A stretch of DNA of 64,000 bases. Origin: Rhodospirillales bacterium BBD 1991-14. Its GTDB lineage: Bacteria; Pseudomonadota; Alphaproteobacteria; Kiloniellales; Kiloniellaceae. The stretch is from contig LYSY01000001.1 in NCBI GenBank assembly GCA_001657395.1, positions 620,001-684,000 on the forward strand, read 5' to 3'. Both the position numbers and the translations under genes were made by a program. The notes under the pieces were generated by a model. It was not told the origin of the DNA. It was given only the letters and a program-made list of their open reading frames with translations, and searched no databases. Positions 1 through 9,010 of the stretch are shown piece after piece (positions within the stretch are counted from its first letter, which is position 1; each line of letters begins with the position of its first letter).

Positions 1-36
1 AGGTCAGCAGACAATCGTGGTGTCTCTTGCTCCACT

Positions 37-912
37 TCACTGTTTCACTGATCCCAAAGTCAGCCCGCGCACCAAGTTCTTCTGCACGAGCAGGATGAAG
101 ATGAAGGCCGGCAGGATGGCTGCGGTGCCGAGCGCCGCCATGTTGCCCCAGGCCGTGCCGGTCGAGGTGACGAAGGTCGAGGAAACCACCGGCACGGTCT
201 TCAGGCCCGTCTGCGTCAGCGTCAGGACAAAGAGAAACTCCGTCCAGGAGAAGATAAAGCACAGCACCGCGGTCGCGGCGATCCCGCCCATGGCCATGGG
301 TAAGACCAGTTTGCGAAACACCAGGAAGCGCGATGCTCCGTCGATCAGGGCGGCCTCGTCGATCTCCTTGGGAATGTCGTCGAAGAAGCTCTTCAGCAGC
401 AGCACCGCCAACGGCATGTTCATCAGCGCGTGGATCAGGATGACGCCGTGGTAGGTATCCAGCAGGCCGAAGTCGCGATAGATGAAGAACATCGGAATGG
501 CGACGGCCACCGGCGGCATCATGCGGGTCGAGAGGATCCAGAACACGAAGTGGTGCTGGCCGCGGAATCGCATGCGCGAGAGGGCATAGGCCGCCAGGGT
601 GGCGATGACGATGGCCAGGGCCGTCGAGCAGACGGCGATGACGATGGAATCCCAGAGGCGGGGCGTCATGTAGAAGTCGCCGCCGCCCGGCAGCACCGAC
701 AGGCCCTGCTCGAAGCCCAGGGAGATGCCGAAGACCTCCTCGTAAGACTTGGCGCTGGTCTCGAAAGAGAAGACCTTGGGCGGGATCGAGAAGATCTCCC
801 GGTCCAGCTTGATGGAGACCGTTACCCAGTAGTAGATCGGGAACGCGAAGAGCATGACCACCGCCCAGGCGGCGAGGGCGCGGAGAATCCTCTGTCCGGG
901 GCTCAGCAGCAT
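37..912 (-). CDS. Carbohydrate ABC transporter permease, MalG type
   Basis: Inner-membrane permease of a sugar or polyol importer. The 291-residue product has an N-terminal transmembrane segment (about residues 12-32), further hydrophobic segments, and the cytoplasmic EAA loop that docks the ATPase (about residues 185-205, EIDEAALIDGAS...KLVLP). Length and layout fit MalG/SmoG-like permeases. It starts 3 bases after the stop of the MalF-type permease at 916-1809, so the two are co-transcribed. No ATPase or binding protein for this system is visible; they probably lie beyond the left edge, since the operon is read leftward. The substrate is unknown, but the divergent SorC regulator suggests a polyol or sugar. 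Family call is firm, substrate open. Confidence 0.93.
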   Translation of the reverse strand: MLLSPGQRILRALAAWAVVMLFAFPIYYWVTVSIKLDREIFSIPPKVFSFETSAKSYEEVFGISLGFEQGLSVLPGGGDFYMTPRLWDSIVIAVCSTALAIVIATLAAYALSRMRFRGQHHFVFWILSTRMMPPVAVAIPMFFIYRDFGLLDTYHGVILIHALMNMPLAVLLLKSFFDDIPKEIDEAALIDGASRFLVFRKLVLPMAMGGIAATAVLCFIFSWTEFLFVLTLTQTGLKTVPVVSSTFVTSTGTAWGNMAALGTAAILPAFIFILLVQKNLVRGLTLGSVKQ

Positions 913-915
913 GGC

Positions 916-1809
916 CTACCACCTGACCTTGAAGACGGCGACGAAGAGGTTGGCCGCAATCAGGATGACGAAGAGCGCAAAGAGGCTGAGAGTGGCGCCG
1001 TAGCCCCACTTTATGAAGCTGAAGGTCTGCTCCCAGGCATAGAGGCTGAGGGTGTAGGTCGAGGTTCCCGGGCCGCCGGAGGTCATGACGAAGACGTAAT
1101 CGAACATGCGGAAGAGATCGATGCCGCGGATCAGCACGGCGATGGCGATGACCTTGCCCATCATGGGCAGGGTGAGCCGGCGAAAGACCTGCCAGGAACT
1201 GGCGCCGTCGATCATCGCGGATTCAAAGGGGTCGCGGGGCAGGGAGCGCAGGCCGGCAACGAAAATCAGCACCATGAAGGGGGTCCATTGCCAGACGTCG
1301 GCGACGATCACGCCCCAGAGTGCCAGCGAGGGGGTGGCCAGGATCGGCGTCGCCTGGCTTAGCAGCCCCAGGGACTGCAGCGTCCAGGTAATGATCCCGA
1401 ACTGGGCGTCCTGCATCAGCAGAAACATCATGCCGGTGATGGCCGGCGGAATGACCAGCGTCAGGGTGAGAACCCCGCGCAGAAAGCCGAAGCCCGGGTC
1501 GTCGGAATCGATCAGCAGGGCGATCGCCATCCCAAGCACGACCTGTATGACCAGACAGATTCCGGTGTACAGGAGCGTGACGGAGAAAGCGTTCCACATG
1601 CGCGGGTCGCCGAAGAGCTGGACCCAGTTGTCGAAGCCGACCGGCACCAGCTCGCGCTTGCGCGGCGCGAACTCATGAAAGGACAGGAAGATGTTGTAGA
1701 AAAAGGGGTAGAGGGCGAAGACCACCAGGATCACGATCAGCGGCAGCAGCCACGGCAAGGGGTGGTCGGCAATCATGAAGCGGGGCGCGCGGATCATGCT
1801 GCCCGTCAT
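916..1809 (-). CDS. Carbohydrate ABC transporter permease, MalF type
   Basis: Partner permease of the MalG-type protein just downstream. Transmembrane segments begin almost at once (LPWLLPLIVILVVFALYPFF) and the EAA loop DPFESAMIDGASSWQVFRRL lies in the C-terminal half. The frame is open further upstream to 2001, but that extension is Arg/Gly/His-rich and unlike a permease, so I place the start at the ATG at 1809; the ATG at 1797 is equally possible. Neither has a strong Shine-Dalgarno, and the two lie in a short repeat-like stretch of ATGACGGGCA. The gene faces the SorC regulator at 2049, which probably controls it. Confidence 0.9.
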   Translation of the reverse strand: MTGSMIRAPRFMIADHPLPWLLPLIVILVVFALYPFFYNIFLSFHEFAPRKRELVPVGFDNWVQLFGDPRMWNAFSVTLLYTGICLVIQVVLGMAIALLIDSDDPGFGFLRGVLTLTLVIPPAITGMMFLLMQDAQFGIITWTLQSLGLLSQATPILATPSLALWGVIVADVWQWTPFMVLIFVAGLRSLPRDPFESAMIDGASSWQVFRRLTLPMMGKVIAIAVLIRGIDLFRMFDYVFVMTSGGPGTSTYTLSLYAWEQTFSFIKWGYGATLSLFALFVILIAANLFVAVFKVRW

Positions 1810-2048
1810 GTCATGATGCCCGTCATGGTGCCCGCCGCCCTCTGCGCGGCGGCCCTGCTGATTCCGGATCGCGCCGTGACGACGGCCGTGGACGCACCTC
1901 AAACCTCCCCAATCGCCGGACCGCCGGGCAGCCCCGCGGCAGCGTTCCTTATGTTTCTTGGCCGTAAAGGTCGCATAACATTTTTTTCCGTGCAATATCA
2001 TTTGTTCATGCTAATGCTCTCAGACCTGACGGACGAAGAGAGTGACCT
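1810..2048. promoter_or_regulatory. Divergent control region between permease operon and SorC regulator
   Basis: This 239-base gap separates two divergent genes and should hold both promoters. An AT-rich part (about 1975-2010) contains half-sites TGCAA (1991-1995) and TGTTCA (2003-2008), which resemble the TGAnCA half-sites seen at the second SorC-type locus. There is no clean full palindrome, so this is only a candidate operator. Confidence 0.35.
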
Positions 2049-3035
2049 ATGGTTCGGGCGAACCATGATGCTCAGCGCCTCGGCGACGAGGCCCAGCGCG
2101 AGACCTGGCCCGAGCAGTTGGCGGTGCGCATCTGCTGGCACTACTACATGCTGGGGCGCACCCAGCAGGAGATTGCCGAGACCCTGGGCATCAACCGGGT
2201 GCGGGTGAACCGCCTGCTGGCCGAGGCGCGGCGCCGCGGTATCGTGCGGGTGACCATCCATTCCAAGCTGGCGGAGAACGTCGCCCTCGAGCAGCAACTC
2301 GCCGAGACCTATGGCCTGGATCTGGTCGAGGTGGTGATCGGCGGCGTAGCCGACGAGGCGCAACTGGCTGAGGTGCTGGGCCGCGCCGCCGCCGGCCCGC
2401 TGAGCGCTCTCTACGACGACGGCATGACCATCGGCATCGCCTGGGGCGTCACCTTGAAGGCCATGGCCCAGGCGACGGAGGACAAGCCGCTGCGCGATGC
2501 TGCGGTGGTTTCGATGCTGGGCTCATTGACGCGGCGCTCCTCGGTAGACGCCTTCGAGGCGACCACCGACCTCGCGGCGCGGCTGCACGCGGAATGCTAC
2601 TACCTGCCGGGTCCCATCGTCTGCGACAGCGAGGAGAGCCGCGACACAATCCTGCAGCAGCCGATGATGCGGGAGGTCTATCTGAAGACACAGTCGGCCG
2701 ATCTCGCCCTGGCCAGCGTCGGCGGGGTCGATTCCAGCACCATCCGGCGCATGGGCTTCGTCGACGATGCCGAGTTCCGCGAGGCCTCCAAAGCGGGCGC
2801 CATCGGCAATTTTCTGGGCTACTACATCGATGGCGAAGCGCAGATCCTCGACCACCCGATCAATCGCCGGGTGCTCGGGTTCCCGCCCAGTGACTTCATC
2901 AAGATCCCGCGGCGGGTGATGGTCTCCGGCGGTCCGGCCAAGGTCCCGGTGCTGCGGGCGTTGCTGGAGCGCGGCTACTTCACCGATCTGGTCACCGACA
3001 CCGATACGGCCAAGGCATTGCTGGAGCCCGCCTGA
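2049..3035 (+). CDS. SorC/DeoR-family sugar-responsive transcriptional regulator
   Basis: A 328-residue regulator with an N-terminal helix-turn-helix (about residues 33-62, GRTQQEIAETLGINRVRVNRLL) followed by the long SorC sugar-phosphate or sugar-binding domain. Its C-terminal end (VSGGPAKVPVLRALLERGYFTDLVTD) is typical of the family. It is transcribed away from the permease pair at 916/37 and converges with the SDR gene at 3045, 9 bases apart. By position it controls the left ABC operon. It is a paralogue of the SorC protein at 9011. The effector is not readable from the sequence. Confidence 0.92.
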   Translation: MVRANHDAQRLGDEAQRETWPEQLAVRICWHYYMLGRTQQEIAETLGINRVRVNRLLAEARRRGIVRVTIHSKLAENVALEQQLAETYGLDLVEVVIGGVADEAQLAEVLGRAAAGPLSALYDDGMTIGIAWGVTLKAMAQATEDKPLRDAAVVSMLGSLTRRSSVDAFEATTDLAARLHAECYYLPGPIVCDSEESRDTILQQPMMREVYLKTQSADLALASVGGVDSSTIRRMGFVDDAEFREASKAGAIGNFLGYYIDGEAQILDHPINRRVLGFPPSDFIKIPRRVMVSGGPAKVPVLRALLERGYFTDLVTDTDTAKALLEPA

Positions 3036-3044
3036 TCTTGCTCT

Positions 3045-3821
3045 TTACCAGCAGGTGTATCCGCCGTCGGCGTTGACGATGGCGCCGGTGACCAGGCTGG
3101 CAGCGTCCGATGCCAGGAAATGCACGACCGAGGCGATCTCGTCCGGCTGTCCGACGCGGCCCATGGGGGTCATCTCCAGCCAGGTCTCGTACATCTTCGG
3201 ACATTCGTTCATGCCAAAGGCGGTCAACGGGGTTTCGATGTAGGTCGGCGCCACGGCGTTGACCCGCACGCCACTGGCGCCCCACTCGGCGGCCAGGGAT
3301 CTGGTCAGGTGGTGAGCGGCGGCCTTGGAGGCATTGTAAAAGGCCTGCGGCTGCGGCTTGTTCACGATGAAGCCGGACATGGAGCCGATGTTGACGATGG
3401 ACCCGCTGCCCTGCTTCAGCATCTGCCGGCCGAATGCGCGGCAGCACCAGAACAGCCCGTCCAGATTGACGTCCATATGGAAACGCCAGTGTTCATCGCT
3501 GGTGTCCTCTGCCTTCACATCGCTCTTGGCGACTCCGGCATTGTTCACCAGGACATCCACGCGGCCGTGGCGGGCGATGATCTCGTCCGCCGCCCGGTCG
3601 ACGGCTGCGGACTGGGTAACATCGAGGGGCACGGCCTCCGCCTGAAGACCCAGTTCGACCAGTTCCGCGGCGGAGGCCTCGGCCCGCTCGGGATGGAGTT
3701 CGGCAATGACGACAGTGGCGCCGGCTTCCCCCAGGGCTCGCGCGCAGGCGGCGCCGATGCCTTGGCCGCCGCCAGTGACCACGGCAACACGTCCGTCCAA
3801 CTTCAGCTTCTCGAGATACAT
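3045..3821 (-). CDS. Short-chain dehydrogenase, probable polyol dehydrogenase
   Basis: Classical SDR of 258 residues, last gene of the smo-type operon. It shows the NAD(P)-binding TGGGQGIG motif near residue 17, NNAG in the middle, the catalytic Ser (NIGSMSG) and YNASK, and the C-terminal INADGGY-type ending. It probably oxidises a polyol such as arabinitol, galactitol or mannitol to the ketose; the exact substrate is inference. In Rhodobacter-type smo operons this position is usually taken by a long-chain mannitol dehydrogenase, so this SDR may be a replacement. It starts 13 bases after the SmoS-like gene and has a GAGAGG Shine-Dalgarno. Confidence 0.88.
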   Translation of the reverse strand: MYLEKLKLDGRVAVVTGGGQGIGAACARALGEAGATVVIAELHPERAEASAAELVELGLQAEAVPLDVTQSAAVDRAADEIIARHGRVDVLVNNAGVAKSDVKAEDTSDEHWRFHMDVNLDGLFWCCRAFGRQMLKQGSGSIVNIGSMSGFIVNKPQPQAFYNASKAAAHHLTRSLAAEWGASGVRVNAVAPTYIETPLTAFGMNECPKMYETWLEMTPMGRVGQPDEIASVVHFLASDAASLVTGAIVNADGGYTCW

Positions 3822-3834
3822 CTCACCAGACCTC

Positions 3835-4605
3835 TCAGCTCATCCAGTTGCCGCCGTCCACATTGAGCGTCTGTGCCGTGATGTACCTAGCCTCCTCGGA
3901 GGCAAGGAACACCGCGGGTTCGGCGACCTCTTCAGGTGCGCCCATGTAGCCAAGCGGCACGGCTTCGCCCACTTCTCGCTTTTTCTGTCCGACGGGTTTG
4001 TTTTCATACCTGGCAAAAAGCGCGTCCACCTGGGCCCACATCGGCGTGTCGATGACACCCGGGGCAATGGCATTGACGCGGATCCTGTCCTTGGCCAGCT
4101 CCAGCGCCAGGGACTGGGTGATCGAGATCACCGCCGCCTTGGTCGAACAGTAGAGCGTGATGTTGGGCTCCCCACGCCGGCCCGCCTGCGACGAAAAATT
4201 GATGATCGCGCCGCCACCGCGCTTCCGCATGCCTGGCACCACAGCCTGAATGGCAAAGATCGTGCCCGCGACATTCACATCGTACTGGCGGCGATAGTCA
4301 TCCACAGTCACCTCGTCGATGGAGGCCATGTTGAAGATCCCGGCGTTGTTGACCAGGATGTCGATACCGCCCCATTTCTTCTCGACCGAAGCGACTCCGG
4401 CGGCGATCGCACCCAGGTCCGTGACATCCATCGGCACCGCCATACCGGCTCCGCCGAGGAGCGCCGCTGTCTCCTGCGTGTCGTCCATCAGGCGGTCGGC
4501 AACGGCGACTTTTGCCCCTTCGGAGGCGTAGGCCAGACAAATGGCGCGTCCAATGCCGCGCGCCCCGCCGGTGACGACGGCGGTCTTACCTTCCAGACGG
4601 CTCAC
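3835..4605 (-). CDS. smoS: Sorbitol (L-iditol) 2-dehydrogenase, SmoS-like SDR
   Basis: SDR of 256 residues that resembles, from memory, the sorbitol dehydrogenase SmoS/PolS of Rhodobacter, including the SQAGRRGE...YCSTKAA catalytic stretch and the C-terminal [10 protein letters not shown]. It has TGGARGIG at the cofactor site and NNAG. The expected reaction is D-sorbitol plus NAD to D-fructose, with galactitol and L-iditol as possible side substrates. The GTG start overlaps the stop of the upstream ATPase gene by 4 bases, which implies translational coupling. Confidence 0.9.
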   Translation of the reverse strand: MSRLEGKTAVVTGGARGIGRAICLAYASEGAKVAVADRLMDDTQETAALLGGAGMAVPMDVTDLGAIAAGVASVEKKWGGIDILVNNAGIFNMASIDEVTVDDYRRQYDVNVAGTIFAIQAVVPGMRKRGGGAIINFSSQAGRRGEPNITLYCSTKAAVISITQSLALELAKDRIRVNAIAPGVIDTPMWAQVDALFARYENKPVGQKKREVGEAVPLGYMGAPEEVAEPAVFLASEEARYITAQTLNVDGGNWMS

Positions 4606-5606
4606 CCGATTCTCATCCCTTGCGCGTCGAATTTGTGGATCCGGTCCTCGCGCGGCGTCATATGGATTCTGTCGCCATGGCTGAAGCTGACTTCGCCGTC
4701 CGCGCGCACGGTGAGCGGATCGGCCAGGCCGGATTCATGGATGTGGAAAAACGTATCGGAACCCAGATGCTCGGCCACGCCGACGACGCCCTGCCAGGGG
4801 CCCACACTGTCGGAAACCTCGATATGTTCGGGGCGGATGCCGATGGTGTGCGCACCGTATTTCTGGGCCTCGGAACCGTCGATGAAGTTCATCTTGGGCG
4901 AGCCGATGAAGCCCGCGACGAAGATGTTGCGCGGCGACTGGTATAGCTCCAGGGGGCTGCCGACCTGCTCGATCACGCCGCCATGCAGCACGACGATCTT
5001 GTCGGCCATGGTCATCGCCTCGACCTGGTCGTGGGTCACATAGATCATCGTGGTGTCGAGCCGCTTGTGCAGCTCTGAGATCTCGAGCCGCATACCCACC
5101 CGCAGAGCGGCGTCAAGATTCGAGAGCGGCTCATCGAAAAGGAAAGCGGCCGGTTCGCGCACGATAGCACGGCCGATGGCGACCCGCTGGCGCTGACCGC
5201 CGGAAAGCTGCCCGGGGCGGCGGTCGATGTATTCGGCCAGGTTCAGCACGCTGGCGGCGTTGTTCACGCGCCTGTCGATCTCAGCCTGATCCATCTTGGC
5301 CATCTTGAGCGGGAAGGCGATGTTCTTGCGCACCGACATATGCGGGTAGAGCGCATAGGACTGGAACACCATTGCAAGCCCCCGCTTGGCCGGGGGCACG
5401 GTGGTGGCATCGCTGCCGTCGATCTGGATCATGCCGCTGGTCACATCCTCCAGCCCGGCGATCAGCCGGAGCAGGGTGGATTTGCCGCAGCCCGAAGGCC
5501 CGACGAAGACCACGAATTCACCGTCGTTGATCTCCAGATCCAGCGGCGGAATGACATTCACGTCGCCGAAGGTCTTGGTTACCTGGTTGAGCGTAATCTG
5601 TCCCAT
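4602..5606 (-). CDS. smoK: Polyol/sugar ABC transporter ATPase (MalK/UgpC/SmoK type)
   Basis: ATPase of the sorbitol/mannitol importer, 334 residues. Walker A is GPSGCGKST at residues 36-44, followed by the LSGGQRQ signature and Walker [12 protein letters not shown], then the C-terminal TOBE-like regulatory domain ([11 protein letters not shown]). This is the CUT1 layout, in which one ATPase forms the homodimer for both permeases. The gene lies 11 bases after the SmoG-like permease gene and overlaps smoS. It might also serve the left permease pair, but that is speculation. Confidence 0.95.
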   Translation of the reverse strand: MGQITLNQVTKTFGDVNVIPPLDLEINDGEFVVFVGPSGCGKSTLLRLIAGLEDVTSGMIQIDGSDATTVPPAKRGLAMVFQSYALYPHMSVRKNIAFPLKMAKMDQAEIDRRVNNAASVLNLAEYIDRRPGQLSGGQRQRVAIGRAIVREPAAFLFDEPLSNLDAALRVGMRLEISELHKRLDTTMIYVTHDQVEAMTMADKIVVLHGGVIEQVGSPLELYQSPRNIFVAGFIGSPKMNFIDGSEAQKYGAHTIGIRPEHIEVSDSVGPWQGVVGVAEHLGSDTFFHIHESGLADPLTVRADGEVSFSHGDRIHMTPREDRIHKFDAQGMRIG

Positions 5607-5617
5607 CTCCGTCTTCC

Positions 5618-6448
5618 CTATTTCACCGCGCCGAAGGTCAGGCCGCGGACGAGTTGTTTCTGGCTGAACCAGCCGAGGATCAGGATCGGCGCGATCGCCA
5701 TGGTCGAAGCCGCGCTGAGCTTGGCGAAAAACAGGCCCTCGGGGCTGGAATAGCTGGCGATGAACGCGGTCAGCGGTGCGGCTTGGGCGGCGGTCAGGTT
5801 GAGGGTCCAGAACGCCTCGTTCCAGGCAAGGATGAAGTTCAGCAGAACGGTCGAGGCGATGCCGGGCAAGGCCATTGGCGTCAGGACATAGAGGATCTCC
5901 TCACGCAGGCCGGCGCCGTCCATCCGCGAAGCCTCGAGGATCTCGACGGGGATTTCCTTGAAGTAGGTGTAGAGCATCCAGACGATGATCGGCAGGTTGA
6001 TCAGCATCAGGACGAGGGTCAGCCCCAGTTGCGTGTCGAGAAGCCCAAACTGGATGAAAAGCAGATAGATCGGATAGAGCACGCCCACCGCCGGCAGCAT
6101 CTTGGTGGAGAGCATCCAAAGCAGGATGTCCTTGGTGCGGCGCGAGGGCACGAAGGCCATCGACCAGGCAGCGGGCACGGCGATGACGATACCCAGAAGA
6201 GTCGAGCCGCCCGCCAGGATCACCGAGTTCCAGAGGAAGCGCATGTAGTCCGAGCGCTCCTGTACGACCGAGTAGTTTTCCAGCGTCCAGTCGAAGAACA
6301 GGAAGATCGGCGGGTCACTGATCGCCTGGGCCTCGGTCTTGAAGCTGGTGAGGATCGTCCAGAGGATCGGGAAAAAGATCAGAAGGCCGATCACCCAGGC
6401 AGCGACCGTGTTGATCGTCTTGCGTTGTGTCGTGACAGCGCGGGCCAT
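5618..6448 (-). CDS. smoG: Polyol ABC transporter permease, MalG/SmoG type
   Basis: Second permease of the polyol importer, 276 residues from the chosen start. Multiple transmembrane segments and the EAA loop ([20 protein letters not shown]) are visible. An in-frame upstream start at 6487 exists, but the ATG at 6448 has a strong GAGGAGG ribosome site at the right distance and follows the stop of the MalF-type gene by 13 bases, so it is preferred. It ends with GLTFGAVK, as usual for the family. Confidence 0.94.
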   Translation of the reverse strand: MARAVTTQRKTINTVAAWVIGLLIFFPILWTILTSFKTEAQAISDPPIFLFFDWTLENYSVVQERSDYMRFLWNSVILAGGSTLLGIVIAVPAAWSMAFVPSRRTKDILLWMLSTKMLPAVGVLYPIYLLFIQFGLLDTQLGLTLVLMLINLPIIVWMLYTYFKEIPVEILEASRMDGAGLREEILYVLTPMALPGIASTVLLNFILAWNEAFWTLNLTAAQAAPLTAFIASYSSPEGLFFAKLSAASTMAIAPILILGWFSQKQLVRGLTFGAVK

Positions 6449-6461
6449 TATCCGTTCCTCC

Positions 6462-7340
6462 TCACGCGTCCAGGTTCTTGCCGACAATGCGCATCAGGAA
6501 AAGCGCGACGATGTTGGCGAGGATGATGGCGTAGACGCCGCCGGCAGAGCCAAGGCCCACGTTCTGGCTTTCCAGCACGCGCTGGAAGATCAGGTAGCTG
6601 AGTGTCTTGGTGCCGAACGCGCCGCCGGTGGTGACGAAGATTTCCGCGAAGATCGCCAGGAGAAAGATCGTCTGGATCAGGACCACGATGGTGATCGCGC
6701 GACTCAGATGCGGCAGCACGATGAACCAAAACCGCTTCAGGACCGGAGCGCCGTCCATTTCGGCGGCTTCCAGTTGTTCGCTGTCGAGCGACTGGATCGC
6801 CGTTAGGAGGATCAGGGTGGCGAAGGGCAGCCATTGCCAGCTGACGATCATAATCAGTGAGGGCATCGACGCCTGGCTGAGCCACTCCACGGGCGCGGCG
6901 CCGAAGAACTTCCAGAGATGTGCCAGAAGGCCGTTCACCGGGTCCATGAACATGTTCTTCCAGACCAGCGCCGACACCGTGGGCATCACAAAGAAGGGCG
7001 CGATGACGAAGATGCGAACCATGCCCTGGCCCCACATCGGCTGGTCCAGCAGGATTGCCAGCAGTACGCCAAGGACTACGGTGATGACCAGAACACCGCC
7101 AACGATGACCAGGGTTGTCTGCACACTGGGCCAGAAAGAACTGGAGGTCACGAAGCGGGTGTAGTTGGCGAAACCGACCCAATCCAAGCCGTTGGCCATC
7201 GAGTCGCCGCGCATCGGCAGGTACTTCTTGAAGGAGAAGAAAAGCGTCATCGTAAGCGGCACGAGCATCCAGCCCAGAAGCAGGATCACGGCCGGCGCCA
7301 ACATAAAGCGGGCTGCGGAACGCGAATGCTGGGTGGCCAT
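6462..7340 (-). CDS. smoF: Polyol ABC transporter permease, MalF/SmoF type
   Basis: First permease of the polyol importer, 292 residues. It has an N-terminal membrane segment (FMLAPAVILLLGWMLVPLTMTLFF), several more, and an EAA loop (EQLEAAEMDGAPVLKRF). The ATG at 7340 sits 7 bases from a GAGGAGGT ribosome site and is preferred over the start 21 bases upstream. The gene follows the binding-protein gene after about 110 bases that contain a strong hairpin. Confidence 0.94.
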   Translation of the reverse strand: MATQHSRSAARFMLAPAVILLLGWMLVPLTMTLFFSFKKYLPMRGDSMANGLDWVGFANYTRFVTSSSFWPSVQTTLVIVGGVLVITVVLGVLLAILLDQPMWGQGMVRIFVIAPFFVMPTVSALVWKNMFMDPVNGLLAHLWKFFGAAPVEWLSQASMPSLIMIVSWQWLPFATLILLTAIQSLDSEQLEAAEMDGAPVLKRFWFIVLPHLSRAITIVVLIQTIFLLAIFAEIFVTTGGAFGTKTLSYLIFQRVLESQNVGLGSAGGVYAIILANIVALFLMRIVGKNLDA

Positions 7341-7399
7341 TGGACAGACCTCCTCTGTCAACGCCCGAAGTGTTTGAGATTCGGGGTTGTAATCTCAAG

Positions 7400-7437
7400 A
7401 GAGAAAGGACCGGAGGGCGGGCGCACCCGCCCTCCGG
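7400..7437 (-). terminator. Intercistronic hairpin/attenuator between smoE and smoF
   Basis: A perfect 12-bp stem (arms 7410-7421 and 7426-7437, CCGGAGGGCGGG and its complement) with a CGCA loop lies between the binding-protein gene and its permease genes. Read leftward it is followed by the pyrimidine-rich TCCTTTCTCTC. Such structures behind binding-protein genes usually act as partial terminators or 3'-end protectors, so that the binding protein is made in excess over the membrane parts. Confidence 0.8.
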
Positions 7438-7450
7438 CTGGGAGGAAGAT

Positions 7451-8761
7451 TCAGTAGCCCGCGGCTTCCATGGCGTCCGTGGTCAGCGCCTGTGCCTTGG
7501 CAAGCGCCTCGTCCACAGTCTGCTGACCTGCGTAGACGGCCGAGAATTCCTGGCTCACCTCGGTGGCAATGCCTGCAAACTCCGGGATGGCGACGAACTG
7601 GATACCGACGTAAGGCACCGGCTTGACCGTCGGGTTCGTCGGGTCGGCTGCCTTGATGGAATCGAGCGTCTTCTGCGCGAAAGGCACCTTCTGGTACTCG
7701 GGGTTCTCGTAGAGCGAGGTCCGGGCACCCGGCGGCACGTTGGCCCAGCCTTCGTTCGCGGCAACCAGCTCGATGTACTCTTTCGAGGTGGCCCACTCAA
7801 TGAACTGCTTGGCGGCATCAGCTTTTTGGGTACCGGCCGGAATAGCCAGCGCCCAGGCCCAGAGCCAGTTGGAACGCTTGCCCAGGCCGGTGTCCGGCGC
7901 AAGGGCGAAACCCACCTTGTCCGCGACGGTCGAGTCGTTGGGGTTGGTCACGAAGGACGCCGCAACGGTCGCGTCGATCCACATGCCGCACTTGCCCTGC
8001 TGGAACAGAGACAGGTTTTCGTTGAAGCCGTTGGTGGCGTATCCCGGAGGGCCCGCATCGGCCATCAGGTCCACGAAGAAGTTCAGTGCATTGGCCCATT
8101 CGGGCTGATCGAACTGGGCTCTCCAGTTCTCGTCGAACCAGCGCGCGCCGAATGAGTTTGCGGTAACCGTGATGAAGGCGCCGCCTTCACCCCAACCGGC
8201 CTTGCCGCGCAGGCAGATACCGTTGATCTCGTTCTCGCGGTCGGTCATCGCGCGGGCGAGTTCCGCAATCTGATCCCAGGTCGGGGCCTCGGGCATGGCC
8301 ATACCGGTCGCTTCGACGAGGTCGGTGCGGTACATCACCATCGAGCTTTCACCATAGAACGGCGCAGCGTAGAGCGTGCCGTCGTGGCTCAGGCCGTCCC
8401 GCATCGCGGGCAGGATGTCGTTGACATCGTACTCCGCGCTCAAATTGTCGAGCGGAACCAGCCAGCCGTTCGAGCCCCAAATCGGGGTTTCGTACATGCC
8501 GATGGTCATGATGTCGAAAGCACCGCCCTTGGTGGAGATGTCGGTGGTCACGCGCTGACGCAGGACGTTCTCTTCCAGTGTGACCCATTCGACCTCGTGG
8601 CCGGTCTTGGCTGTGAAGTCGTCGGTATAACCCTGCATGCGGATCATATCGCCGTTGTTGACCGTGGCGATGGTCAGGGTCTCAGCAGAGGCAAGCGCGG
8701 TGGATGCGAGAAGAGCGCAAGCGCCCAAAGCGAGTCGTGGGGCAAGTCGCGTGGGATTCAT
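7451..8761 (-). CDS. smoE: Polyol ABC transporter periplasmic substrate-binding protein (SmoE type)
   Basis: Periplasmic binding protein of the CUT1 family, 436 residues. A Sec signal peptide (LALGACALLASTALASA) precedes the mature start ETLTIATVNNGDMIRMQG, a start I associate with sorbitol/mannitol binding proteins. The ATG at 8761 has a GGGAGGAAGG ribosome site; the longer in-frame version to 8920 is rejected because it would bury the signal peptide. It is the first gene of the operon that continues with two permeases, the ATPase and two dehydrogenases, and it faces a SorC-type regulator gene. Confidence 0.95.
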   Translation of the reverse strand: MNPTRLAPRLALGACALLASTALASAETLTIATVNNGDMIRMQGYTDDFTAKTGHEVEWVTLEENVLRQRVTTDISTKGGAFDIMTIGMYETPIWGSNGWLVPLDNLSAEYDVNDILPAMRDGLSHDGTLYAAPFYGESSMVMYRTDLVEATGMAMPEAPTWDQIAELARAMTDRENEINGICLRGKAGWGEGGAFITVTANSFGARWFDENWRAQFDQPEWANALNFFVDLMADAGPPGYATNGFNENLSLFQQGKCGMWIDATVAASFVTNPNDSTVADKVGFALAPDTGLGKRSNWLWAWALAIPAGTQKADAAKQFIEWATSKEYIELVAANEGWANVPPGARTSLYENPEYQKVPFAQKTLDSIKAADPTNPTVKPVPYVGIQFVAIPEFAGIATEVSQEFSAVYAGQQTVDEALAKAQALTTDAMEAAGY

Positions 8762-8798
8762 TTTAGCCTTCCTCCCAAAGTTATGAGCATGTAGGTTA

Positions 8799-8854
8799 TT
8801 GGGCATATGCTCGTTTATTGAGCAATTGATCGCACGGCCCGATGAATAAGTCAA
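8799..8854 (-). promoter_or_regulatory. smoE promoter with two operator-like dyads
   Basis: On the minus strand a -35 TTGACT (8849-8854) and a weak -10 GATCAA (8826-8831) are 17 bases apart. Two 16-base dyad-like elements cover the -10 and the region just after it: TTGAGCAATTGATCGC (8818-8833) and TTGGGCATATGCTCGT (8799-8814). The shared pattern is TGRGCAWWTGNTC. They are good candidates for the binding sites of the divergent SorC regulator at 9011. A further half-site ATGAGCAT is at 8783-8790. Confidence 0.55.
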
Positions 8855-9010
8855 GCTTGTTGCTTTAAGAATGTTGCAACCGTGGGGCAGCTTGGATCCG
8901 AACCGGGATCTGCTTTGCATCGGCCGGCATCCGCGCTAGAAGCGCTTCTGCGTGCCCGGCCAAGACGTTAGGCCCGGCCGTTGGGGTGATACCTCAGGGA
9001 GGGAGCGGGA

